From the NCBI RefSeq assembly GCF_012489685.1, contig NC_080043.1, positions 45,833,127 through 45,897,126 of the forward strand: 64,000 nt of DNA. Direction: 5' to 3'. Below, piece after piece: positions 46,053 through 57,148 of the stretch. The notes under the pieces were generated by a model. It worked only from the letters and a program-made list of their open reading frames with translations, did no database searches and was not told the DNA's origin. The position numbers and the translations under genes are program-made. Positions within the stretch are counted from its first letter, which is position 1; every line of letters starts with the position of its first letter. The stretch is from Lotus japonicus. Taxonomy: Eukaryota; Streptophyta; Magnoliopsida; Fabales; Fabaceae.

Positions 46053-49000
46053 TGTAACACCCCGATTTCGGTGGCGTCACTTTAGTAACCAAAGAAATAA
46101 CTTAAGCGGAAAAACGTGAATTATTTTTTTTCGATAATGTAAGTAAAGACAGAAAGAGATGAAACTCTAAAACGAAGATAACAGAACTAGTATACAATAT
46201 GATTACAGCCCTCACTGTAAGTTGTAAACCACGTCACGAGTAAACCTCCAGTGACGGAAAGTAAAAGAGAGTAACGCCCGTAGGCAAAAGTACAAACCAA
46301 GGTAAAAATACTGTGTCCGCAACACTAAACCTCAAAATCTGAGAACAAGTTGGCCCAGCGGCCTAAGAAAAGACCCCCTAAATCCAACCAGCTCTCTGTG
46401 ATCTCCATAGGAAACCACACAAAAAGCTACCGGTAGGAAACTACCCTGTCCCCAAAACTGAAGCATGACGGTCAGAGCATCGACACTACTCCTACACTAA
46501 TCCCATCTCGAGTAAGTCGCTCGGTGGCCAGCGGGGTCGACCACCCCTGAACCGTAGTCCTCCTGATCAAGCTTCTTCAACCTAGTTTCCCCTGAAGGGT
46601 GAACCATCGTGAACCGGTCCGCCATACTCAACTGACAATGGCGTAGTCCGCCCAAACACACACAGAAGACGCGAGGGTCAACTCCAAAGAATTATATAAA
46701 TAATAAAACCAGATATATAGGGTAATAATTATTTAGCCTCTCAGGCTTATACGTTTAGGGATAACATCCTAGGGTTGCATATATCACAATGAATATAAAG
46801 ATCATAATAACAATTAGCATGCCTCAAGTAGGATAAACAGGTACCAATCACACTCAGCAACTAAGTCAGCATGTATGTTGCATGAAATGCAATGCTGGGT
46901 AACAAAATGCATTCCGGAAGAAGGATGGACACCATCGAGTCAGCCCTAACACCGGCCAAAGTGGGACCATTCCGCTCGGGCGCCTCTTACACCACACAAA
47001 AGTAGTCAGATCAGCAGTGAACCCGTAGGTCTGCCATTCCGTCTGCTACTAAGGACCACCGTAGTGTCCTAAATATGGAAATCCGGGTCTTATGACCATT
47101 TTGGAATCCACCGAGGTCCGGTAATCCGCCGTGTATTAACCTCAAAATGAGTGCATGAATGCAAGTGATTAGCCAAACAACGTCTCCGACCTCACTCGAC
47201 ACGTCGTCACGTGTTCTAGCTAACTTATTGTCTCTAAAAAGCCTACCCTAAGGCAAACGTCGATTCTGCGACAAAATGAATTAATCAAAAGAAGAAGAAT
47301 GTACTTGGGAACTCATGGTTCCCGGCTAAACTTTAGATAGCCAATCAATAAACTGCTCATCGAGCGAAAAGGTACCGAAGTACTTGGAAACTTATAGTCT
47401 CCGGCTAAACTTTAGATAGCCAAACAATAAACTGCTCATCGAGCAAAAGAGTATCAACATACTCGAAAACTTGTAAGTTCCTCAAAACTTGGACTCGACG
47501 ACACTTCTCATATCTTCAAGACTAATATTCAGGCTCTAAGCTCTTATCTAAAGTTGTTATCATTGTTCAAGGGGTTTAGAGATTGATTAATGTCTTATGA
47601 ATTTTCTTTGAGAAAATAGATTTCCTTTAGTCTTATGATACTTCCTATGAGTTTCAGGGATCCCATAATCCCAATTAATTTCTGAGAAGGTCTCGATCCA
47701 TTAAAATATAACAAGGTCCGAACTTCGTTCGTCCTTTCAAACTCTCTCAAAATCTCATAAAAATTCGGCATGACTTGCCCGTAATCCTCACTTTCCAGAA
47801 ACATAGGCACGGGTGGAATAGCATCAATGAAACAGCTCAACCAATAGGCATAAACAGCATATTCCAACACATCCTAAGTTAACCATGTAGCACATAGCAT
47901 GTGAATCATTTAGCACACAATATCATGGCATCAAGTACTCAACAAGTTCGGCCGAAGCCTCAGAAATCATTTCAGACATTTAGCAATTAGGTGCATAACA
48001 CATAAATCAAGTCGAATTTCATCGACACCTAAAGCATTATCTAGTAATTCAGAGAGTAGCCCTCACCTGTAACTCCTCCAGCGTTTTCCTCACAACCTCC
48101 TTCACGTTCCTCGCCTTGATCTCCAGGAAACTCCTCAAAAGAACCTTAAGCCAAAATCACAGAAATCAACACATTGAGTCAGAAACTCAGCAAGCAATAA
48201 GTCCTAGGGTTACACGGTACATTACAAACTCTGTGGTACGACAATCTAACACGTTAAGACAAGTTTTCGAAAAAGTCGGATTTCCTCCCCCCTTGGTATA
48301 GCTCTCGGCCACTTTCCTTAATTGGGAGGGTCGATTTTTCTTCGATCAAACTTGGTTCCTAGGTTAACATACGCCGTAACTAAGACGGTTCTAAGCTCGG
48401 AAAAATTTTCGGATCGAAAACTGATATAGGGGTAGTTTGGTCATTATTTTTAGCTCAAAATTTCAAAATTGGATTTTTGAAAAACAAATTGGATGGGGAC
48501 GTCCACAACGACGTTTATGACGACAAATCCTACTAGCACTAAGCCAAGTCGATAGATTAGAGCGTAAAGGTTGCGACTTTGCCGAAAAATGGGTATTTAA
48601 GGTAGAAATTGATCCCGGCGGCATTTCGTCGACATTCGACAAAATCTAATCCGCAGAACACGCTCAGGAGCACGCAGGGAAGAAGTTTAGACCCTGAAAT
48701 CAAGCTATTTGGACAATTTTACAAAAAGCTCCAAACTTTGAGCTCAGAAAAACATAGAAAAAGTCGACAGATCTGACGATCAGAAGTGAGATATAGTTTA
48801 CCTACCTCAAGGTCTTCGATTAGCAACGATCGGTGAAGAAAACGGGCAAAGATTCGCGAAAATCCGGATCCTCTCTTTCTCTCTAGCTGCTCACGGTTTT
48901 GGGGGAGGGAAATGGGTATTTTTGCAAAAAAATCTAATTTTCAAGCTATTTATAGGTTTTGGAAAAAACGGAAAAATGATTTTTTTGCGATTCCGATTTT

Positions 49001-49628
49001 TCCTGCGCGTTCCTCTGCGCGTTCTAAGATAGGTTCTGGCGACAGAATTCCAGAACTCAAAACAGGATTCTTGGAATTAAACCAAAAGATCCAAAATCGG
49101 CATAAGTCGGTGTAAGTCGGTTTATCCCGAAAAACTACTTTTTGCAGTGATCGTCGGATGAGAAAACTTCCTTCTGAAGAAAGATTGGGAATGACGAGAG
49201 AAATAGGAGAACGCGGGTGGAATCTTCATTTGCAGCTCCGAATAGAAAAGGTCTTCATCGTCTGTCGATCTTAGGTTTCTCGAACTATCAGGGATTCCGT
49301 TTCGGCAAACTTCCGAGAATTGGAATTTGACGTTCGTACTTTCCAGGATTTCGCATCGAAATAATTGTTTAAGGACGGAAAAGAGAAGTTCTAACTTTTC
49401 TCTGAGGATTTTTGGAATTAGTTTCCATCGTGTCCTAAAGCGTAAATTAACTATTCACTAATACCTTTGACCTAGGATGAAGCGTATGTTAGTCGTGCTA
49501 TAACTCTTATCGGTTTTTCGATAAATTCTTGGACTTTTCCTGAACCTTTTTCTTTCCCAAATTTATCTTAATCAAATAACTCTTTTATTTTATTCACTTA
49601 TCCAAAACGTTAAAACTTGGGCCTTACA
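46053..49628 (-). repeat. A2 5' LTR (3576 bp)
   Basis: TGTAACACCCC...CTTACA, followed by the duplication ATTTC and Tat integrase sequence. It carries the minus-strand TATA box CCTATAAATAGC at 48947-48954. Confidence 0.94.
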
Positions 49629-49633
49629 ATTTC

Positions 49634-50862
49634 CTTGCAAAATTCCCTTGTCTGGTTGCTTGAAAACTGGGTCCCGTTATCGGATATGATCGCCCTTGGG
49701 ATCCCGAACCTGCAAACAATGCGCTTCCAGTAAAAGTTAACTATTTTGCTGAGGTTATTTTAGCTAGGGGCTCAGCTTCAATCCATTTTGTAAAGTAGTC
49801 CACCGCCACTAATATAAACTTCATCTGCGACCTGGCGGTCGGAAATGGTCCTACCAAATCCACACCCCACATGGCGAAAGACCATGGAGCGCTCATTGTT
49901 ACCAGTTCCTTTGGCGGTGCCTTGGATAAATCCGCAAACACTTGACATTTTTTACATCGCTTCACAAAGTCCATACAATCCTTTCTGAGGGTGGGCCAGT
50001 AGAACCCCGCCCTTAACACCTTGCAGGCCAAAGACCTTCCCCCGATATGGCTTGCACATACTCCTTCATGCACCTCAGACATTATCGCCTCATATTTCTC
50101 TGGCGGCACACATTTTAACAGCGGCGTCGAAAAACCACGGCGATACAAATGTCCGTGAATGAGATTATAGTGGCTCGCCTCTCGCAGTTGCTCCTTCGTG
50201 CACTGCTCCACTTCCGCCGGGTCACCCGCCAAGATAGATAATATGGGTCCCATCCACGTCGCCCCTCTGTTCACACATGCTATGAGCTCGCCTTCAATGC
50301 TGGGGCACGCTAACGTTTCCTGAATCACACTTTTGTTGTTGCCATGCTTCCGTGTGCTCGCCAATTTGGCCAACGCGTCCGCTCGCTGATTTTTTGCTCG
50401 AGGAACATACTCTACCACAACTTCTTGAAAAAGTGTCATCAAATATCGCACTCGCTCAAGGTATTTGATCAGATTGGGATCCTTGACCTGGAAAGTTCCC
50501 TTCACTTGACTCTCTACCATTTGCGAGTCCGTTCTTATCAACAACCTTCCGATTTTTACTTCAAGCGCCAACTTCAATCCGGCGATGAGAGCTTCATATT
50601 CTTCCTGGTTGTTTGTTGCCTTGAACTCAAATTTTAGCGATTGCTCCAATACTAGATCTCCTGGTCCTTCCAACGTTACTCCCGCGCCACTGCCACTGCT
50701 ATTGGAGGATCCATCTATAAAGAGAGTCCACTGGGTGTCCACTCTTTCAACCAGGTCTGGGGTCAACTCCACCACAAAATCAGCCAGTGACTGTGCGCCA
50801 ACTGTGCCTCGCTTATCATATTGTAGCCCATATTCAGATAATTCAACCGACCAGGCGACCAA
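49634..50862 (-). pseudogene. Tat RNase H and integrase N-terminal part
   Basis: The minus strand reads RNase H (WTLFIDGSSNSSGSGAG, NNQEEYEALIAGL, RTDSQMVESQ), the VEYVPRAKNQRADALAKLAS linker, and the integrase zinc region (HIGGRSLACKVLRAGFYWPT, CKKCQ), reaching the DLVGPFPTA and AVDYFTKWIEAEPLA core. A one-base frame change lies near 49740; the homologous reading (ISDNGTQF) continues to the A2 boundary. The start overlaps the RT frame at 50763-50862 with another frame change. Confidence 0.88.
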
Positions 50863-52283
50863 TCTACCTGAAAATAAGGTCTCAACCGCCGGGCGGTGAC
50901 AAGGACCGCCAGTGCCGCCTTTTCAATTTTCTGGTATCTGATCTCTGCGCCTTGGAGTGTGTGGCTAACAAAATAAACAATTCGCTGCTCGCCATCTATT
51001 TCCTGCAGTATCACAGAACTCAGAGCACTATTACTCACAGCAAAATACAAGTGCAGCGGGTGTCCCTGCATTGGTTTTGACAAGATTGGCGGTGATGACA
51101 AGAGTTCCTTGAGGCGACCAAAAGCTTCTTCACACTCCGCCGTCCACTCAAATACAGCATTTTTTCGAAGACACTTGAAAAAAGGGGAGGATCTATCACC
51201 AGACTTAGGAAGAAATCGAGATAAAACTGCTATTCGCCCTGTTAATCGTTGGACCTCTTTCACATTAGAGGGGCTTTTTATCTGCTGAATCGCCTTGCAT
51301 TTATCTGGGTTTATCTCCATTCCTCTGGACGTGATCATGAAGCCTAAAAACTTGCCGTCTTGAATACCAGAAGAACATTTCTCCGGGTTGAGGCGCATAT
51401 TGTGCTTCCTTATCTCGCCAAATGCTTCTTCCAGATCTTGATGATAGTCCAAGCCACGCGCTGATTTAACGATCATATCATCAACGTAAACTTCCTTATT
51501 TCTCCCAACCTGCCCAGCAAAAACCCTATCCATCAATCTTTGGTAGGTCGCCCCAGCATTCTTTAATCCAAACGGCATGGTGCGATAGCAATAATTGACT
51601 CTGGCGGTCATGAAAGCTGTTTTGTCCTCATCTGCCGGGTGCATGCGGATTTGATGATAACCAGAGTAAGCATCCATCAAGCTAAGCAGTTCGTTGCCCG
51701 AGGCACCATCAACGAGGCTATCAATGTTGGGAAGGGGATAAGAATCCTTTGGGCATGCCTTGTTTAAGTCTGTTTAATCCACGCACATTCGCCATTTTCC
51801 ATTCGCCTTCTTCACCATCACGACGTTCGCCAACCACGTCGGATATTTCACCTCCCTGATGAATTCCGCCGCCAGCAACTTGTTTACTTCCTACTGAGCC
51901 GCTTTTCCCTTGTCTCCGCCCAAGCGCCGCCTGAGTTGTGAAACTGGCTTTACACTTGGATTCAATGCTAATCGATGGCAGATGAAGTTTGGATCAATTC
52001 CGGGCATATCCTTGCAGCTCCAGGCAAACAAATCTAAGTTCTCGCCTAGCAACTTTGTCAGGCGCGTCTCCTGCTCGTCCGTCAATCTGGTCCCAATCTT
52101 CAAGGTGCGATCACCAAACTTTAGCGCCTTTGTTTCCTCAATTGGCGTGGGCCTGTTCACTTGTCCCTCGCCACGTGGGTCAAGATTTTCATCCGGAGTT
52201 TCAATTTCATAACATCTTTGTCCAACCAACGCACTCTTCTTGCCATACAGGTTGAGGCAATTGTTATAACATTCCCTCGCCAT
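50763..52283 (-). pseudogene. Tat reverse transcriptase
   Basis: The minus strand reads NLDLFAWSCKDMPGIDP, the RT entry, LPNID, MDAYSGYHQIRMHPADEDKT, MPFGLKNAGATYQRLMD, YVDDMIVKS and the thumb/RNase H connection (LTGRIAVLSRF, AFGRLKELL). The catalytic YVDD is present. Stops interrupt the frame near 51896 and within the CVD-TDLNKACPKD block near 51776. The frame shifts into RNase H near 50860. The N-terminal ORF piece begins just after a stop at 52284-52286 that separates it from protease. Confidence 0.88.
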
Positions 52284-52286
52284 CTT

Positions 52287-52723
52287 CTAGTCGACCTTCA
52301 GCTTACCAACCTGGCCATTTCTTAGTGGATACTTGACCGCCAAGTGGGCTGTCGAAATTACAGCACAGAGGTGATTCAATGTATTTCTCCCAATGATGAC
52401 GTTATAAGATGCCACCACCTGGAGGACCAGATACCTTACTTTCAAAACCCTTGCACACTCGTCTTCCCCAAATATTGTGTCCAGATCAATGAATCCTCGC
52501 ACCATTACTTGCTCTCCTGCAAAACCCACCAAGGTTCCCGAATATGGAGTCAGATCATCGTCAGTCAGTCCCAACTTGTCAAATGCGTCGCCATAGATAA
52601 GGTCAGCTGAACTTCCCTGATCCAAGAGTACCCTTCTAACATTGAAACTATTCAACCTTAATTGCACCACTATTGGGTCATCCTTGTGTGGTTTTATTCC
52701 CTCAAAGTCTGCCATCGAGATTG
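52287..52723 (-). pseudogene. Tat aspartic protease
   Basis: The minus strand reads MADFEGIKPHKDDP, then NVRRVLLDQGSSADLIYGDAFDKLGL, with DQGSS in the place of the active-site D-[ST]-G triad, and YNVIIGRNTLN further on. This is the usual retropepsin-like layout of Tat elements; the triad middle residue is altered (DQGS, where DNGS is common). The composite insertion lies only about 25 codons upstream. It is cut from RT by a TAG at 52284-52286. Confidence 0.8.
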
Positions 52724-53535
52724 TGATAAGCCCCAAGTTGATGCAAGGGCTGAAATGGATCGTCTAGGATTGATCTTGGATGATGAGAACTCTGAAATGT
52801 GAGAAAGAAGAAGAAGAATTTCGTGATAGAAGGGAAATGGACAGAAAAGAGGGGAAGTTTTAGTGAAATGGAAGATGAAGACTTCACACAAAAGGTGGTG
52901 GCAAACCTTTGATAAGCCTAATTCTTGAATCACTCAAGAACTATGAGAATCACTCTCACAAATCTGAATCACTCAGAAAAAAAGAAATACTATTTCATTC
53001 ATAATCTGAAAATTACAATGGGTTGAAATGCCTTTTATAGGAAAAGAAATCAGCCTAAAATAATTAAGTCTAATTTCTCTTAAGAGAATCCTATTCTGGA
53101 AGTTACACAAAATAAAAGAAAATTAAAGCTTTGTTCAGCCCCTTTATCCATGTACAATGGCTGAAGGAATCTTGTAACTCCCTTCTTGATTGTTCTTCAT
53201 GGTTAGGGAACCAAGCATTCAATGCTCTTTATGCAATTAACTCTTTTGTCTTTGTAACTCATTTTCTTGTCTTGATAGCCTTCATTCTTCTTGTCTCTTG
53301 CTGAATCATATTCAGCCCTTTTATCATTCAACCATTGATGATTTATTCCACACAAGCAAAGAGTATCAAGAGAGAGATGCCCCCCCCCATTCAGCTCCAT
53401 TCACCACACACACCACTTTCAAGTTATCAGAAAATTCATCCCAAAAATACATACGAAAATTGAAAAAAAAATAGAAAATTTATGATTTGCTTATTTGGAC
53501 TTCAATCTTCAAGTGACCCCCTTTGGTTCTCATCA
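52724..53535 (-). repeat. Composite LTR A
   Basis: TGATAAGCCCC...TTCTCATCA. Nearly identical to LTR C over its whole length. On the minus strand it is preceded by GAATGAGGGAA, a polypurine-like tract, so it is the 3' LTR of the minus-strand unit. TATA box CCTATAAAAGG on the minus strand near 53031-53041. Confidence 0.9.
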
Positions 53536-53540
53536 TTCCC

Positions 53541-54767
53541 TCATTCTTCGAGAAAATTCGCCCTCGAATTTAGCTCTTGATTACCTCCGGGACCAAAGAC
53601 TAATATCATGAATGCAAACCAACTTATAAAACACTCGTGTTCAATGAACTCAAAAGCTAAGAAGCTATCCCAATCCGCATGCCACACACTTTGCAAATAG
53701 CCGTATTCATCAAGATATTTAAAAAAGTATTTTCTTCTGAATGCATAATTTGAACCAGTTGTCTCTAGTTCTCCACCAAGGGTATATGCATAACCTCTTA
53801 AACTAGTGACATACTGAAAAACATGTGAAGATGCACTCAGCATGCAAGCTTTATCACCAATACTAAAACAATCATCCATGTGAGTCAGATTCACATAAAC
53901 AACTTCCTGCTTCCCCTCTTGAGGATTGGTCATGAATGCTGGCTTAGTAGCTAATGGTGCACTTGGAATGAGACCAACACGATGCTCAATCCTCAATGTT
54001 GATGTAAGATCACATGATTCTTGACCCTGCAAAATAATTTCAGCACCTCTAGACAAAGAAAGATCATTAGAATTTAAATCAACTTTTTTGCAAGAGTACA
54101 ATTGACCATCACTATTATTTTCACCCTCATTTTCTTCTTTCCTCAGATCTTCATTCTTTTTACTTTCATTTTCTTTTTCCCTCAATTCCTCTTTCTTCTC
54201 ACTCTCTTTTTCTTTCACTCTCAATTCCTCTCTCTTTTCACTTTTTCTCTTTTCTTTTTCTCTCAATTCTTCTTTCTTTTCACTTTCTTTTTCTCTCAAG
54301 AACTCTTTCTTTTTATTGTGGAGTTCTCTAAGATAATAAGAATGTGCATAACGCTTCCTCATCATTTTTCTCATCTCCTCCCAAGTATTCACCAATGGTT
54401 CTCTATACCATTTCCTTTCTTTTTGTTCTTTATCCCACCAAAGTAAGGCATAATGACTCAATTTCATGGCTGCCATATTTACCTTTTCTTCTTCTGTGTA
54501 TTTGTGGCATGAAAAGAGTTGCTCAATTTTCATCTCCCACTGAATGTAAGCTTCTGGATCATTCCTCCCTTTGAAAGGTTGTATGCTAAGATTTTCTTTC
54601 TTAATTCTTTCCTCTCTAGCATCATCATCATAACCTTTTCTCCTCATTATTTCTTCAAGCCTCTTCAATATTTTCCCATTGTGCTCCTTCAACATCTTGT
54701 CAAAAGCCTCCAAGAACAATTTGTTATTTCCCACAAGAGGAGGGCTTGTTCCTGTCATAATTTTCAT
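53541..54767 (-). CDS. TR-GAG-type gag protein with charged coiled coil
   Basis: An open minus-strand frame of about 409 codons from the first ATG at 54767. After a short N-terminus it reads a Ty3 gag domain: FKGRNDPEAYIQWEMKIEQ, YALLWWDKEQKERK and MRKMMRKRYAHSYYL. A long Lys/Glu-rich repeat follows (KESEKKEELREKE type, about 54290-54110). The C-terminal part resembles the very end of a gypsy polyprotein (RANFLEE). Gag and the pol 3' end are thus joined in one open frame with all catalytic domains removed. It sits between a primer-binding site and a polypurine tract in the correct order. Confidence 0.78.
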   Translation of the reverse strand: MKIMTGTSPPLVGNNKLFLEAFDKMLKEHNGKILKRLEEIMRRKGYDDDAREERIKKENLSIQPFKGRNDPEAYIQWEMKIEQLFSCHKYTEEEKVNMAAMKLSHYALLWWDKEQKERKWYREPLVNTWEEMRKMMRKRYAHSYYLRELHNKKKEFLREKESEKKEELREKEKRKSEKREELRVKEKESEKKEELREKENESKKNEDLRKEENEGENNSDGQLYSCKKVDLNSNDLSLSRGAEIILQGQESCDLTSTLRIEHRVGLIPSAPLATKPAFMTNPQEGKQEVVYVNLTHMDDCFSIGDKACMLSASSHVFQYVTSLRGYAYTLGGELETTGSNYAFRRKYFFKYLDEYGYLQSVWHADWDSFLAFEFIEHECFISWFAFMILVFGPGGNQELNSRANFLEE

Positions 54768-55033
54768 AAAGAACAAACAAAAGTGAAAGCAAAAAAAGGA
54801 ACCTGACCACACTTCTCACATGTTTACACTCCAATGGATGATTCCACAAACTCAAATTGGCTTTTGTGTGATGACCATCTCTTGTTTTTTTCCACTAAAA
54901 AATTCTCACAATCTCTTGAGTAAATCAAAGTTAAGACACACAAAGAATTATGCCACCAAATTTGTGTAGGGTCACACAGATTAGAATAGACAAAATTCCA
55001 GAGAAGAAAAGAATAGAAAATCCTAGAACCGGA

Positions 55034-55046
55034 GCTCTGAATACCA
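55034..55046 (-). other. Primer-binding site of the minus-strand unit
   Basis: The minus strand reads TGGTATTCAGAGC two bases inside LTR B, an initiator-Met-type site with one extra T. Confidence 0.75.
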
Positions 55047-55048
55047 AA

Positions 55049-55858
55049 TGATATGACCCAAGATGGAGCAAGGGCTTGATGGATCGTCTAGGATGATTTT
55101 AGGACTTGAGAAATCAGAGTTGGAAGGGAAAAACAAAGAAGAATTTCGTGCAAGGAAAAGATGGACAGAATTGGAATGGAACTTTATCGATATGGAAGTG
55201 CAGACGTCACACAAAGGTGGTGGCAAACCTTTGATAAGTCAAGGTCTTGAATCACTCAAGGGATATGAGAATCACTCTCAACAAACTGAACTAACTCAGA
55301 AAAAATAATCTTATTCATTCATTATCTGAAAATTACAATGGGTTGAAATGCCTTTTATAGGAAAAGAAATCAGCCTAAAATAATTAAGTCTAATTTCTCT
55401 TAAGAGAATCCTATTCTGGAAGTTACACAAAATAAAAGAAAATTAAAGCTTTGTTCAGCCCCTTTATCCATGTACAATGGCTGAAGGAATCTTGTAACTC
55501 CCTTCTTGATTGTTCTTCATGGTTAGGGAACCAAGCATTCAATGCTCTTTATGCAATTAACTCTTTTGTCTTTGTAACTCCTTTTCTTGTCTTGATAGCC
55601 TTCATTCTTCTTGTCTCTTGCTGAATCATATTCAGCCCTTTTATCATTCAACCATTGATGATTTATTCCACACAAGCAAAGAGTATCAAGAGAGAGATGC
55701 CCCCCCCCCCATTCAGCTCCATTCACCACACACACCACTTTCAAGTTATCAGAAAATTCATCCCAAAAATACATACGAAAATTGAAAGAAAAAATAGAAA
55801 ATTTATGATTTGCTTATTTGGACTTCAATCTTCAAGTGACCCCCTTTGGTTCTCATCA
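55049..55858 (-). repeat. Composite LTR B (mosaic)
   Basis: TGATATGACCC...TTCTCATCA. From about 55330 rightward (U3 on the minus strand) it is nearly identical to A and C. The left 270 bases (R-U5 on the minus strand) differ from A and C at roughly one site in five. It has a primer-binding site on each side, in opposite orientations. Confidence 0.85.
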
Positions 55859-55860
55859 TT

Positions 55861-55877
55861 TGGCGCCCACCGTGGGG
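55861..55877 (+). other. Second primer-binding site, opposite orientation
   Basis: TGGCGCCCACCGTGGGG on the plus strand, two bases right of LTR B. This is a common site class in plant gypsy elements, different from the initiator-Met site on the other side of the same LTR. Confidence 0.75.
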
Positions 55878-55926
55878 TAAACACTAACATTTGTTTGTTC
55901 TACTTGAATCTTTTCATTTGTCAAAG

Positions 55927-56327
55927 ATGTCAGGAGAAGAGGAGGAGCAACCAGCAATGCGACTCTCGACCATCGAAATGCGGGCTCTTACACAACATCT
56001 GGAAAACTTAATGAGGTGGCAAACTGAAGAGATCCACGAAAGGCTGGATCAAATGGAGAACCGGAACAATAGTGACAGTGAAGGCGGGAGGCCACGACGA
56101 ATTCATGAAAATCCTAGACCTGCTAGGATTGAAGGAGTCAAATTCCAAATTCCTCCTTTTAAGGGAAAGAGTGATCCAGAGGCATACTTGGAGTGGGAAC
56201 TCAAAATAGAGCATGTCTTTGCTTGCCACAACTATGAGGAGGACCAAAAGGTGAAACTTGCAGCTGCTCACTTTTCAGACTATGCTCTTGTTTGGTGGAA
56301 TAAGTTTGCAAAAGAGAGATTGAGAAA
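55927..56327 (+). pseudogene. Second, plus-strand gag fragment
   Basis: From the ATG at 55927 (MSGEEEEQPAM) the plus strand reads a gag N-terminus and capsid-like block (FKGKSDPEAYLEWELKIEHVF, YALVWWNKFAKER). It is homologous to, but clearly distinct from, the gag on the minus strand at 53541-54767. The reading ends abruptly at the first base of LTR C and continues only by chance to a stop at 56406. It derives from another gypsy family and lacks the rest of its gag and all pol. Confidence 0.8.
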
Positions 56328-57143
56328 TGATAAGCCCCAAGTTGATGCAAGGGCTGAAATGGATCGTCTAGGATTGATCTTGGATGATGAGAACTCTGAA
56401 ATGTGAGAAAGAAGAAGAAGAATTTCGTGATAGAAGGGAAATGGACAGAAAAGAGGGGAAGTTTTAGTGAAATGGAAGATGAAGACTTCACACAAAAGGT
56501 GGTGGCAAACCTTTGATAAGCCTAATTCTTGAATCACTCAAGAACTATGAGAATCACTCTCACAAATCTGAATCACTCAGAAAAAAAAGAAATACTATTT
56601 CATTCATAATCTGAAAATTACAATGGGTTGAAATGCCTTTTATAGGAAAAGAAATCAGCCTAAAATAATTAAGTCTAATTTCTCTTAAGAGAATCCTATT
56701 CTGGAAGTTACACAAAATAAAAGAAAATTAAAGCTTTGTTCAGCCCCTTTATCCATGTACAATGGCTGAAGGAATCTTGTAACTCCCTTCTTGATTGTTC
56801 TTCATGGTTAGGGAACCAAGCATTCAATGCTCTTTATGCAATTAACTATTTTGTCTTTGTAACTCCTTTTCTTGTCTTGATAGCCTTCATTCTTCTTGTC
56901 TCTTGCTGAATCATATTCAGCCCTTTTATCATTCAACCATTGATGATTTATTCCACACAAGCAAAGAGTATCAAGAGAGAGATGCCCCCCCCCCCATTCA
57001 GCTCCATTCACCACACACACCACTTTCAAGTTATCACAAAATTCATCCCAAAAATACATACGAAAATTGAAAGAAAAAATAGAAAATTTATGATTTGCTT
57101 ATTTGGACTTCAATCTTCAAGTGACCCCCTTTGGTTCTCATCA
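56328..57143 (-). repeat. Composite LTR C
   Basis: TGATAAGCCCC...TTCTCATCA followed by the duplication GATTG. It matches LTR A with only a few differences. It has neither a primer-binding site nor a polypurine tract beside it. Confidence 0.9.
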
Positions 57144-57148
57144 GATTG

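Larger units (their letters stand above)
38327..49628 (-). mobile_element. Tekay/Del-type retrotransposon A2, inserted in Tat integrase
   Basis: An 11.3-kb full-length insertion with LTRs 38327-41735 and 46053-49628, flanked by perfect 5-bp duplications ATTTC. It is colinear with A1 throughout: integrase, RNase H scrap, non-coding middle, zinc-knuckle gag, initiator-Met primer-binding site. About eight substitutions separate its LTRs by eye (roughly 0.2 percent), plus one 167-base deletion in the left LTR. The RT core and capsid are missing as in A1, so it must have been mobilised by proteins from another element. Confidence 0.95.
52724..57143. mobile_element. Chimeric three-LTR Ty3/gypsy insertion (TR-GAG-like)
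   Basis: Bounded by perfect duplications GATTG (52719-52723 and 57144-57148), so it entered the Tat element as one unit or reached its present ends by recombination of one. It contains three direct LTR copies: A 52724-53535, B 55049-55858 and C 56328-57143. Between A and B is a minus-strand gag with an initiator-Met-type primer-binding site; between B and C is a different, plus-strand gag fragment with a TGGCGCC-type site. No RT, integrase or protease is present. The A-B part matches the described TR-GAG type of non-autonomous element. Confidence 0.85.
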
